The notes under the pieces were generated by a model that saw nothing but the letters and a program-made list of their open reading frames with translations, searched no databases and was not told the DNA's origin. From JBDTMC01 sp039934475 (lineage in GTDB: Bacteria; Acidobacteriota; Terriglobia; Bryobacterales; Bryobacteraceae): a stretch of 22,427 nucleotides of DNA. Shown here piece after piece: positions 15,363 through 22,427 of this stretch. Each line of letters begins with the position of its first letter. Positions within the stretch are counted from its first letter, which is position 1. The DNA is taken from assembly GCA_039934475.1 (NCBI GenBank), contig JBDTMC010000073.1, positions 1-22,427 of the forward strand, read 5' to 3'. A program made the position numbers and the translations under genes.

Positions 15363-16751
15363 TCAAGCGCGGTGAATGGCTTCCGCCACCCGGTTGGCCG
15401 ATCGCGTCGCCGCTTCCTGACCCCACCCCAGGTTGTCGCAATATGCGCCTGCAAAGTGGATCCGTCCTGCCGGCTCAATAATCCGCGGCCAGAACTTTCG
15501 CATCTCCCCTGGCTTGTACGACGTTGTTTCGCAAGCCATCGCCCATGGGTCGCGCGACCAGTCCAATACCATGACTTGTTCAATATTCTCCGCCTTGCCG
15601 CCGTACTTCTGGCGGAACACGGCCAACGCCGCTTCCGGTTTGGTTGCGCCTTGCGCCGTGCCGGCGATCAACCCGCGCGTCGTCTCCACGTCCTCGGCCT
15701 GCGACCACGTATGCCCCAGAGCCGGATCGTCGAACACAATCGTCGCCGTAAGTCCTTCTTCCTTCCAAAACTTCGTGCGCGATTGAAACACCGGCCGCGA
15801 GGCCGTGTAGTAGGGCACATTCTCAATCGCCCATCGCTTCTCTGGCTCAAAGGCCGGTGTTACCGGAATCTGCCGCAGCATCACGGCCGACATACAGCAC
15901 ACCAGGTAATCGCCGTCCATATGCTTCTCCGCGTTGGCCTCGCGATAACGGACGGTCACGCGTTCCTTGCCTTGCTCAATGCCGGTCACCGGGCAACCCA
16001 GGCGCACCCTCTCGCCCAACTTCTTTGCGAAGGTATCGGTCATCAAGGAGTTGCCGCCCTTCAGCCGGAAGATGTTCGTGGGAAACAGGGGCACGCCTCG
16101 CCGTTGCAGCACGGCGTGATGCCACACGGCCTGCAACGCCGACCCCGACCCGCCAAACAATTTCACCGCTCCTGCCGACGCCCCCGCCTTTTGCAGCAAT
16201 GCCGAAAGCGGTATCGCGTCCAGTGCTTCCAGGTCCTTCTGGTAGGGCTGATATTCATCGCGGATGCTGTCGGCGTAACTGTCCAGATACATGTGCGGCA
16301 GCTCCCACCACGCGCGCCGTTTCAGGAACTCTACTTCGCGTTGCGACAAACCAAGTGACGACAGCACGGCCGGATCTTGCAGTTGTTCCGGCGTGCGCGG
16401 CTTACCAGCAATCCAGCGAATGCCTGTCTTCCGCCGCGCGTCTTCCACCACCGGCAATCCGAACTCCTTCACATAGCCCCAGTACAATTCGTAGCCCGGC
16501 TTGGTGAAATGCTCTGCCCCGGCATCCACATAGAGCCCGTCGGCGAGTCCATCGCGCACGGTCTTTACGTGACCGCCAGGCCGTCCCGCGGCTTCCAGCA
16601 CGGTCACCTCATGTCCACGTCGCATCAACTCGTAGGCACAGCACAATCCCGCAATCCCGCCCCCGGCCACAATCACTTTCTTGGGTCGCGCGGTCTGGGC
16701 GAAGGCCACAGCCCCAGCCGTTTGAATCAATGTCCGCCTCGTCATGCTCAT
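15363..16751 (-). CDS. FAD-dependent amine oxidase / protoporphyrinogen-oxidase-like flavoprotein, Tat-exported
   Basis: This 462-residue flavoprotein has a twin-arginine-type leader (TRRTLI at about residues 4-9, then AGAVAFAQTA), which suggests export of the folded, FAD-loaded protein. The dinucleotide-binding fold follows directly: VIVAGGGIAGLCCAYELMRRG (27-47), then VTVLEAAGRPGGHVKT with the Glu that binds the FAD ribose. The C-terminal IHFAGAYCDNLGWGQEAATRSANRVAEAI is the second FAD-contact region of the amine-oxidase/phytoene-desaturase superfamily. Substrate specificity cannot be read from the sequence. I start at ATG 16751; ATG 16745 is nearly equivalent, and extending to 16802 would put the leader out of place. 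No clear ribosome-binding site is visible. It lies 54 bases downstream of vapC and 14 bases upstream of the SDR gene. Confidence 0.9.
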   Translation of the reverse strand: MSMTRRTLIQTAGAVAFAQTARPKKVIVAGGGIAGLCCAYELMRRGHEVTVLEAAGRPGGHVKTVRDGLADGLYVDAGAEHFTKPGYELYWGYVKEFGLPVVEDARRKTGIRWIAGKPRTPEQLQDPAVLSSLGLSQREVEFLKRRAWWELPHMYLDSYADSIRDEYQPYQKDLEALDAIPLSALLQKAGASAGAVKLFGGSGSALQAVWHHAVLQRRGVPLFPTNIFRLKGGNSLMTDTFAKKLGERVRLGCPVTGIEQGKERVTVRYREANAEKHMDGDYLVCCMSAVMLRQIPVTPAFEPEKRWAIENVPYYTASRPVFQSRTKFWKEEGLTATIVFDDPALGHTWSQAEDVETTRGLIAGTAQGATKPEAALAVFRQKYGGKAENIEQVMVLDWSRDPWAMACETTSYKPGEMRKFWPRIIEPAGRIHFAGAYCDNLGWGQEAATRSANRVAEAIHRA

Positions 16752-16805
16752 GCCGATATAGCTTGTCAGAAATGGATCGGCCCCGCCACTGTTCCAGCGC
16801 AAAAA

Positions 16806-17237
16806 TCACACCAACTCGATGTGACGCGCCGTTGCCCCCTTCACTGCCCGTAAGGGAATGGCGCGATCGAACGTCACCAATCGCCCCCCTTGGCGAACGG
16901 CCAGGCCAAGCAGATAGGCGTCGGTGATCTGGTTATGCCCTCGCAGAAGATTCAATGAGAATAGTCTGGTATCGAGCAGCGACTGGGCGGCTGGCCACGC
17001 AACGTGCGATGGCTGATCGCAGAATCGCTTCATTCTCCTCGCCACTTCCGCGCTCTGCGCTCCCTCAAGTCCCGCCGCCGGATTGCTCAGCACCCGGCAC
17101 GCTCCGTTTACCGTCAATGGGCAAGTCGCCCACCCCATGTGTCCATGCCGCTCCAACCACTCATGGGCAGCCGAATGGTGGACGTGAGCAGGGTGAAACA
17201 GTGCTACCAAAACATTGACGTCTAGTAACCCGACCAT
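16806..17237 (-). CDS. vapC: VapC-type PIN-domain toxin (putative endoribonuclease)
   Basis: This 143-residue PIN-domain protein has the family layout: Asp6 in LLDVNVLVALF, Asp106 in ITDAYLLGLA and Asp124 in VTFDRAI. At the position where PIN domains commonly carry the second acidic residue, this protein reads CPLTVNGACRVLSNP, with Val43-Asn44 instead of Glu. TQNG-type variants of this motif do exist in the family, so loss of activity should not be assumed. The role of active relatives is RNA cleavage held in check by the partner antitoxin. The start codon abuts the antitoxin stop (TAG then ATG, no gap), which fixes the start and indicates coupled translation. No transposon or integrase remnant adjoins the pair. 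It lies 54 bases upstream of the oxidase gene. Confidence 0.88.
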   Translation of the reverse strand: MVGLLDVNVLVALFHPAHVHHSAAHEWLERHGHMGWATCPLTVNGACRVLSNPAAGLEGAQSAEVARRMKRFCDQPSHVAWPAAQSLLDTRLFSLNLLRGHNQITDAYLLGLAVRQGGRLVTFDRAIPLRAVKGATARHIELV

Positions 17238-17468
17238 CTACTCCTCATCGCGAAGGCGGTTTACAGTCTCAAGAGTGAGCAAGGGCGCATCCGCACGCAC
17301 CGCGAAGGGTTTCACCCGGTTGCGTTCCACGCCCCCTGTCGCCGAGTACGTCTTCAGCGCGCGCCGCATCAGATCGGTGACGGTATGGCCCAGCGTCGTT
17401 TGGTGCCGCAAGGCAAGGTCCTTCGCCGCCAGCAGCACATCCTCGTCGATATCGATTGTCGTCCGCAT
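17238..17468 (-). CDS. vapB: VapB-type ribbon-helix-helix antitoxin
   Basis: This small protein (76 residues) begins MRTTIDIDEDVLLAAKDLA, the beta-strand and first helix of a ribbon-helix-helix DNA-binding domain, followed by TVTDLMRRALKTY. The C-terminal half is the region that normally wraps the toxin. I chose the ATG at 17468 because the strand starts directly there, as in relatives; an ATG at 17480 would add MLDA and cannot be excluded, and neither has a clear ribosome-binding site. It is immediately followed by vapC. Such antitoxins usually autorepress; the 92 bases between this start and the divergent pyrR start would hold the operator. I see no obvious palindrome that I would assign to it. 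Confidence 0.85.
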   Translation of the reverse strand: MRTTIDIDEDVLLAAKDLALRHQTTLGHTVTDLMRRALKTYSATGGVERNRVKPFAVRADAPLLTLETVNRLRDEE

Positions 17469-17560
17469 TGCATCAAGCATATCGCATCACACATCAATCT
17501 CAATACCGGACCCTTCGGACCGAATCCATCCCCCTCCGTGTTACATTTGGATCGTCAAAC

Positions 17561-18115
17561 ATGAACCTGACTCGCGAGAAATCCCAGCTCATGAGCGCCT
17601 CCGAGATCGACCGTACTCTGGTGCGGTTGGCTCATGAAATCCTAGAGAAAAACGCCGATCTCGACCTCCTTTGCTTCATCGGTATCCGTCGCCGCGGTGT
17701 GCCTCTGGCGCAGCGAATGGCTCGTAAGATCGAGTCCCTGGAGCGCCATGCCATCCCCGTCGGCATTCTCGACATCAACCTCTATCGCGACGACTTGTCT
17801 ACCGTCGGCGTCCAGCCGGTCCTGAACGGAACGGAGATCAACTTCTCCATCACCGGCAAGCACATCATCCTCATGGACGACGTGCTTTATACCGGGCGCA
17901 CCATCCGCGCCGCGCTTGACGCCCTCTTCGATCAGGGCCGTCCCGCCAGCGTGCAACTCTTGGCACTCATTGACCGCGGCCATCGCGAACTCCCGATTGA
18001 GGCGCGCTACGTCGGCCGTATGGTGCAGACCACAGACATTGAAATTATCGAAGTGAAGTTCCAGGAGATCGACCAGATGGAAAAGGTACTCCTGGTTGAA
18101 AAAGTGACTGCGTAA
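17561..18115 (+). CDS. pyrR: PyrR: pyrimidine operon regulator / uracil phosphoribosyltransferase
   Basis: This 184-residue protein is of normal PyrR length. It has FIGIRRRGVPLAQRMARKI (39-57), DINLYRDDL (71-79) and the PRPP-binding loop IILMDDVLYTGRT (102-114), all typical of PyrR. In Firmicutes it binds a leader RNA in response to UMP and causes attenuation; in mycobacteria it represses translation; many homologues also have uracil phosphoribosyltransferase activity. I start at the ATG at 17561 because extending upstream adds about 35 residues unlike the family. The upstream leader is at most about 90 bases and shared with vapB; no ribosome-binding site or antiterminator/terminator pair is apparent. 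pyrB begins 13 bases downstream. Confidence 0.95.
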   Translation: MNLTREKSQLMSASEIDRTLVRLAHEILEKNADLDLLCFIGIRRRGVPLAQRMARKIESLERHAIPVGILDINLYRDDLSTVGVQPVLNGTEINFSITGKHIILMDDVLYTGRTIRAALDALFDQGRPASVQLLALIDRGHRELPIEARYVGRMVQTTDIEIIEVKFQEIDQMEKVLLVEKVTA

Positions 18116-18128
18116 CCGGAGCCCCCCC

Positions 18129-19046
18129 ATGCCTGCCGGACTGTTGGGAATCGAAGAGCTGAGCCGCGACGAAATACAGACCATTCTCGATCGCGCCCGC
18201 GACTTTCAAGGAACTGAGGATCATACCTTCACTAAGCTCGACATCCTGAAGGGGAAGATGGTCGTCAACATGTTCTTTGAAGCTAGTACCCGTACCCGTA
18301 CCAGCTTTGAGATCGCCGAAAAGCGCCTTAGTGCGGAGATTGTCTCCATCACCGCCTCTGGCTCCAGCGTGTCTAAGGGCGAATCCCTGGTCGACACACT
18401 GAACACGCTCAACGCCATGCGGCCGCACGCCATTGTGATGCGCCATTCGGCCTCCGGCGCGCCGCACTTCCTGGCGCGCCACATGTCCACGCCCATCATT
18501 AACGCCGGCGACGGAGCGCATGAACATCCCACGCAGGCGCTGCTGGACGCCCGCACGATACTCGACGTCAAACAAAAGCTCGACGGCTTGCGCGTGGCCA
18601 TCATCGGCGACATCTTTCACAGCCGCGTCGCCCGTTCCAACATCTTCTTGCTCTCTAAGTTCGGTGTCGATATCGTGCTCTGCGGTCCGGCCAGCCTGCT
18701 GCCGCGTGAGCTCGCCCAAACGGCTCCCGGAGTTCGCCTCACCCACCGCATTGAGGACGCCATCGCCGACGCCGACGTCATTATGATGCTGCGTGTTCAA
18801 TTGGAGCGCCAGCATGAACCCGCGTTCCCCTCCGGCGAGTATTTCCGTTTCTACGGTCTGCGCCTGGAACACCTCAGCCTCGCCAAGCCCGATGTCATCG
18901 TGATGCATCCGGGTCCCATCAATCGGGGCCGCGAAATCTCCTCCGAAGTAGCCGACTCCCAGCGTTCCATGATCCTCAACCAGGTGGAAAACGGCATTGC
19001 CGTCCGCATGGCGGTCCTGGAACGCGTGCTCGCACAAAGGAACTAG
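18129..19046 (+). CDS. pyrB: Aspartate carbamoyltransferase catalytic subunit
   Basis: This enzyme condenses carbamoyl phosphate with L-aspartate, the first committed step of UMP synthesis. It has 305 residues, the usual length. The carbamoyl-phosphate-binding STRTR (53-57) is within FFEASTRTRTSFE, the loop SVSKGES (80-86) is present, and HPTQALLD (133-140) and the C-terminal HPGPINRG segment match. No pyrI regulatory subunit follows; pyrC does, three bases after the stop. This arrangement, with a type I dihydroorotase, occurs in organisms where the two enzymes form a non-covalent complex (known for Aquifex). A GGAG (18118-18121) lies 7 bases before the ATG. Part of the STRTRT coding region is a short ACCCGT tandem repeat, which is simply the codons for Thr-Arg. 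Confidence 0.97.
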   Translation: MPAGLLGIEELSRDEIQTILDRARDFQGTEDHTFTKLDILKGKMVVNMFFEASTRTRTSFEIAEKRLSAEIVSITASGSSVSKGESLVDTLNTLNAMRPHAIVMRHSASGAPHFLARHMSTPIINAGDGAHEHPTQALLDARTILDVKQKLDGLRVAIIGDIFHSRVARSNIFLLSKFGVDIVLCGPASLLPRELAQTAPGVRLTHRIEDAIADADVIMMLRVQLERQHEPAFPSGEYFRFYGLRLEHLSLAKPDVIVMHPGPINRGREISSEVADSQRSMILNQVENGIAVRMAVLERVLAQRN

Positions 19047-19049
19047 TCC

Positions 19050-20336
19050 ATGTCCCGGTTAGTTATTAAGAACGGCCGCGTCATCGATCCCGCCTCGCAC
19101 CGCGACGGGATCGCCGACGTCGCTATCGAAGACGGCCTTATCGCCGCCATCGGATCCGATCTCGACACCACCGGCGCCGAAGTCTACGACGCAACAGGCC
19201 TGGTGGTGACGCCCGGTTTGATCGACATGCACGTACATCTTCGCGAGCCTGGTTTCGAACACGCGGAGACCATTGAGACTGGTTCCCGTGCCGCCGCCGC
19301 CGGTGGCTTCACCAGCATCTGCTGCATGCCGAACACGGCTCCGATAAACGACAGTCCCACCGTCACCAGTTACATCATTGAGCGTGCCCGCCGCCACGCC
19401 GCGGTCAACGTCTTTCCCATTGGCGCCATAACCAAAGGCAGCAAGGGTGATGAGTTGGCTGCTATCGGCTCGATGAAACACGCCGGCGTAGTTGCCATCT
19501 CAGACGACGGCCGCCCCGTCATGAACGCTCGCGTGATGCGGCGCGCCATGGAGTCGGCTAACTCCTTCGGATTGCCGGTGATCGACCATTGCGAGGACCT
19601 CAACCTCAGCGCCGGGGGCGACATGCATGAGGGCCTGGAGTCCGTGCGTTTAGGCCTGCGCGGCATTCCCGGCGCGTCTGAAGACGTTATGGTGGCGCGC
19701 GACATCCTGCTCGCCGAAGTCACCGGCTGCCGCTTTCACGTTGCCCATATCTCAGCGGCGAACTCAGTGGGTATGGTCGCCTTCGCCAAATCGAAAGGTC
19801 TCGCCGTCACCTGCGAAGTCACCCCGCACCATTTCGCCCTTGCCGATTGCGACGCCATACCCTACGACAGCAACTATAAGATGAGACCGCCGCTGCGAGG
19901 CAGGCGCGATATCGCAGCTGTCACTGAAGGCTTGGTGAACGGAGCCATCGACGCCATCGCCACCGATCATGCGCCGCATGCTGGTGACGACAAAATGCAA
20001 GAATTGGAGAAATGCCCCTTCGGTATCATTGGTCTGGAGACGGCCATCGGCCTATCTCTCGAACTGCTGGTACACACCGGCAAAATCACGCTGGCGAAGA
20101 TGGTGGAACTTTACACCATTGGCCCTGCGCGCATCGTGGGACTCCACTCCCAGCGAGGGCGCCTTGCCGCCGGTCTCCCAGCCGATGTCACCATCCTCGA
20201 TACGGCGTACGAGTGGACTTACGATGTCAACGCGACGGCCTCAAAAAGCCGCAACTCGCCGTTCCACGGCCGCTTGTTCCGCGGCGGCCCTGTGGCTACC
20301 ATCGTCAACGGCCAATTTGTCTGGCAGCGCAACTAA
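19050..20336 (+). CDS. pyrC: Dihydroorotase, type I
   Basis: This 428-residue metal-dependent amidohydrolase cyclises carbamoyl-aspartate to dihydroorotate, following PyrB. The metal and catalytic residues are all present: His61 and His63 in DMHVHLREPG, Asp153 in AISDDGRP, His180 in IDHCED, His233 in HVAHIS and Asp306 in ATDHAPH. The positions nearly coincide with those I recall for Aquifex aeolicus dihydroorotase, where Asp153 is a metal ligand, so this is an active-type enzyme and not one of the inactive PyrC-like (pseudo-dihydroorotase) proteins. The C-terminal SRNSPFHGR motif is typical. An AAAGGAAC precedes the ATG at the end of pyrB, giving overlapping translation signals. Confidence 0.97.
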   Translation: MSRLVIKNGRVIDPASHRDGIADVAIEDGLIAAIGSDLDTTGAEVYDATGLVVTPGLIDMHVHLREPGFEHAETIETGSRAAAAGGFTSICCMPNTAPINDSPTVTSYIIERARRHAAVNVFPIGAITKGSKGDELAAIGSMKHAGVVAISDDGRPVMNARVMRRAMESANSFGLPVIDHCEDLNLSAGGDMHEGLESVRLGLRGIPGASEDVMVARDILLAEVTGCRFHVAHISAANSVGMVAFAKSKGLAVTCEVTPHHFALADCDAIPYDSNYKMRPPLRGRRDIAAVTEGLVNGAIDAIATDHAPHAGDDKMQELEKCPFGIIGLETAIGLSLELLVHTGKITLAKMVELYTIGPARIVGLHSQRGRLAAGLPADVTILDTAYEWTYDVNATASKSRNSPFHGRLFRGGPVATIVNGQFVWQRN

Positions 20337-20390
20337 CCGGTAGCGGCGACCTGATTCGCCCGCCGTTCCGCATCCGTTAAGGAAACGTCC

Positions 20391-22427
20391 ATGGATATGA
20401 TCGAAGACCGAGCCAGTTCGCTCCCGCGCCGGGGCTTGGTGTTATTGCTGATTCTTGTGTTCGCCCTTTTCCTGGGCGCCAAGACGATTGCCAGTTACAT
20501 CATCGAATACGAGTGGTGGAAGGAGATCGGCCAGCTTCCCACGTGGCTCAGTATGCTCTCCTACGGCTTCGTCCCCACCGCGGGCGCGGCCGTGCTCTGT
20601 TTCGTTGTCCTCTGGATTGCTCACGCCAGCGGCATGAAGCACGGCGGCGTCAGCCTTGGCCGCTATCCGTTATATACAAAACTCGCTACCCTCGCCCTTC
20701 TGCTTGTCGGCATCCTTGTCGCTGCCGCCACCATCGATTCCTGGAGCATAGTCCGCTATTTCGGCGGCATGTCCCTTCCTGCTGACGCTGCCGGATGGCG
20801 CGATCCCGTCTTCAACCATCCGCTCCGTTTCTATTTCTTCGACCTGCCGTTTTACAACACCCTCCTGCGCTTATTCCTCGTTCTTTCCTTCATCGCCGGC
20901 CTGCTCTACTGGGCTACGGGCCGCGCTTGGGAGCTTCGCAGCACCATCTCGGGCTGGCAGGGGCCGGTCTCCTTTGACATCCGCGATCTCCGCCTCTCCA
21001 CTGCCTTCGAATCGAAGTTTCTGCGCGTCATGGGCGCGCTGTTCCTGATGGGTCTGGCGGTCAGCTTTTATCTCGACCGCTACGACATGTTGTTCCAGGA
21101 TCACGGCAACTCCCTTGTCGGCGTCGATTACGTGGCGGACCATGTGGGCCTTCCGCTGCAATACGTCGCAGTAGCCGCGGCTGGCGCCACAGCCATCCTG
21201 ATTCTCTTTGGGCGCGTTCGCGTTCTCGTGTTACTGGTTGTCGTCCTGGTGGTGAAGGCGATCGTCCCAGGGCTCGTGAATTCCTTCTTCGTACGCCCGA
21301 ATGAGATTTCGATGCAGAAGCCCTACATTCAGCGCCACATCGAGGCAACCCGGTCCGCCTATGGGCTATCGAACCGTTCGCGGGAGACAGACTATCCAGC
21401 CACGCTGGAGGCCAACATCGATGCCGCCAAATATAAGCCGATGCTCGATAACGTCCGCCTGTGGGATTGGCGCGCCTTTCACGATACCGTTACCCAGATT
21501 CAGGCGCTACGTCCCTACTACGTCTTCCACGATACGGACGTCGACCGTTATGTGATCGATGGTCAGGTCCGTCAGATGCTGCTCACACCGCGTGAACTGG
21601 ATGTCCGCCAAATCGGCGACGCGCGCGCTCGTTGGATCAACTCCCGTTTCATCTATACACACGGTTATGGCGTCGTAATGGCGGAAGCGAACCGCATTAC
21701 CCGCGAGGGTCTGCCGGTGATGCTCATCCAGGACGCACCGCCGAAAGTACAGAACGCCAGCCTCAAACTCACTCGTCCGGAAATCTACTACGGCGAAGTC
21801 ACGCACGAGCCGGTCTACGTCCACACCTCGCAGCCCGAATTTGACTATCCCGCGGGCGCCGAGAATGCCCATACACAATACGCCGGAACGGGCGGAATTT
21901 TGGTGAACTCGCCGCTGGTGAAACTGGCCGCTGCGGCCAGTGAAGGCGACTGGAACCTCCTTCTCACCAGCTACCTGACTTCGGACACGCGCATGATGAT
22001 CCGGCGTAACATCCGCGAGCGGCTGGGTGTGGTCGCCCCGTTCCTGCATTGGGACCCGGATGCCTATCTCGTTCTTACACCGGAAGGACGCCTCGTCTGG
22101 ATGGTTGATGGATACACAACCTCCGATGCTCATCCCTATTCGCGCATGATCGGGCTCGACGAGGTCGGCGGCATCAACTACATGCGCAACTCCGTGAAGG
22201 CCACTGTCGATGCTTATTCCGGTGAGATCCGCCTCTATGTGTTTGACCCCGCCGACCCGGTGATCCAGGCTTATCACCAGTTGTTTCCGCAGTTGCTGCT
22301 GCCGGAATCGGCTATGCCGGCTGTGTTGCGGGCACACGCGCGCTATCCCGAATTGCTCTTCCGCACGCAGGCCGAACTCTACTTGCGGTACCACATGCGT
22401 AATCCCGAGTCCTTCTATAACAGCGAG
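20391..22427 (+). CDS. UPF0182 family membrane protein (COG1615), C-terminus missing
   Basis: The gene runs off the right edge with 679 residues present; the family is usually over 900. Seven hydrophobic segments are visible at about residues 15-36, 57-78, 97-115, 156-175, 210-228, 256-273 and 277-298. The family motif WRDPVFNHPLRFYFFDLPF lies at 136-154. The NEISMQKPYIQRHIEATRSAYGL stretch (304-326) begins the large extracytoplasmic domain. These identify UPF0182, a widespread membrane family without an established biochemical function. The start ATG follows AAGGA (20379-20383) with 7-base spacing. It lies 54 bases after pyrC on the same strand and may be read from the pyr operon, but a functional link is not implied. 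A short GGCGA/TCGCC hairpin (20345-20360) lies in the gap, without a T-run. Confidence 0.92.
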   Translation, partial: MDMIEDRASSLPRRGLVLLLILVFALFLGAKTIASYIIEYEWWKEIGQLPTWLSMLSYGFVPTAGAAVLCFVVLWIAHASGMKHGGVSLGRYPLYTKLATLALLLVGILVAAATIDSWSIVRYFGGMSLPADAAGWRDPVFNHPLRFYFFDLPFYNTLLRLFLVLSFIAGLLYWATGRAWELRSTISGWQGPVSFDIRDLRLSTAFESKFLRVMGALFLMGLAVSFYLDRYDMLFQDHGNSLVGVDYVADHVGLPLQYVAVAAAGATAILILFGRVRVLVLLVVVLVVKAIVPGLVNSFFVRPNEISMQKPYIQRHIEATRSAYGLSNRSRETDYPATLEANIDAAKYKPMLDNVRLWDWRAFHDTVTQIQALRPYYVFHDTDVDRYVIDGQVRQMLLTPRELDVRQIGDARARWINSRFIYTHGYGVVMAEANRITREGLPVMLIQDAPPKVQNASLKLTRPEIYYGEVTHEPVYVHTSQPEFDYPAGAENAHTQYAGTGGILVNSPLVKLAAAASEGDWNLLLTSYLTSDTRMMIRRNIRERLGVVAPFLHWDPDAYLVLTPEGRLVWMVDGYTTSDAHPYSRMIGLDEVGGINYMRNSVKATVDAYSGEIRLYVFDPADPVIQAYHQLFPQLLLPESAMPAVLRAHARYPELLFRTQAELYLRYHMRNPESFYNSE

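Noticed and set aside
15354..16358. 334-codon plus-strand frame opposite the FAD oxidase
   Set aside because: The minus strand carries full FAD-binding motifs; the plus-strand product is Arg/His-rich and featureless.
17456..17560. Possible 35-residue N-terminal extension of PyrR
   Set aside because: The family starts near MNLTREKSQL, and the extension would run into vapB and lacks family similarity.
18286..18303. Tandem ACCCGT repeat
   Set aside because: It is the coding sequence of the conserved Thr-Arg-Thr-Arg-Thr carbamoyl-phosphate site of pyrB, not a functional DNA repeat.
18045..19037. Long open frame (about 330 codons) antisense to pyrB on the minus strand
   Set aside because: It lies exactly opposite an unmistakable pyrB and shows no recognisable domain; long antisense frames are expected in GC-rich coding DNA.
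20341..20365. Small GC-rich hairpin after pyrC considered as an intrinsic terminator
   Set aside because: The stem is short and no T-run follows; the next gene has its own ribosome-binding site immediately after.
1..22427. tRNA/rRNA genes, CRISPR arrays, insertion sequences, phage or integrase genes
   Set aside because: None was seen: coding sequence covers nearly all bases, no array of spaced direct repeats is visible, and no transposase motif appears in any frame.

Overview
The window is a dense, GC-rich bacterial chromosome segment with no RNA genes, insertion sequences, phage genes or CRISPR array that I could find. Genes nearly abut, often with 1-4 base stop/start overlaps. Three features point to a diderm outside the classic Proteobacteria/Firmicutes model set: a free-standing RfaE2-type heptose adenylyltransferase (LPS heptose), a UPF0182 membrane protein, and a pyrR-pyrB-pyrC cluster. 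The overall style resembles Acidobacteriota (Solibacter/Bryobacter-like). That placement is an inference from gene content, not a demonstrated identity.

Layout. (1) Positions 1-2450, minus strand: an exported alpha/beta-hydrolase-like protein with a TPR-like tail, then an exported oligopeptidase B (S9A) cut by the window start. (2) Positions 2529-13957, plus strand, a tight series: class I SAM methyltransferase; a single-module NRPS (C-A-PCP-TE) coupled to it by an ATGA overlap; rfaE2; mfd; an exported SurA/PpiC-type prolyl isomerase; a YhaM-like OB-fold/HD 3'-5' exoribonuclease; and a BlaI/MecI-family repressor. (3) Positions 13922-17468, minus strand, converging on the previous block with a 36-base 3' overlap: a VapB/VapC-type pair, an exported FAD amine oxidase, an SDR oxidoreductase and a HAD hydrolase. 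(4) Positions 17561-22427, plus strand: pyrR, pyrB, pyrC and a UPF0182 seven-helix membrane protein cut by the window end.

How they work together. pyrB and pyrC catalyse consecutive steps of de novo UMP synthesis and pyrR is their usual regulator, although no PyrR attenuator is visible in the very short leader. mfd, the PpiC chaperone and the YhaM-like nuclease are housekeeping genes (transcription-coupled repair, envelope protein folding, RNA turnover). The one candidate for an undescribed system is the methyltransferase-NRPS pair. It is a minimal secondary-metabolite locus whose thioesterase has a cysteine where serine is usual and whose adenylation pocket I cannot assign. It starts from a promoter-like sequence that would give a leaderless mRNA.

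No gap between genes exceeds about 80 bases, so there are no long non-coding stretches to describe.
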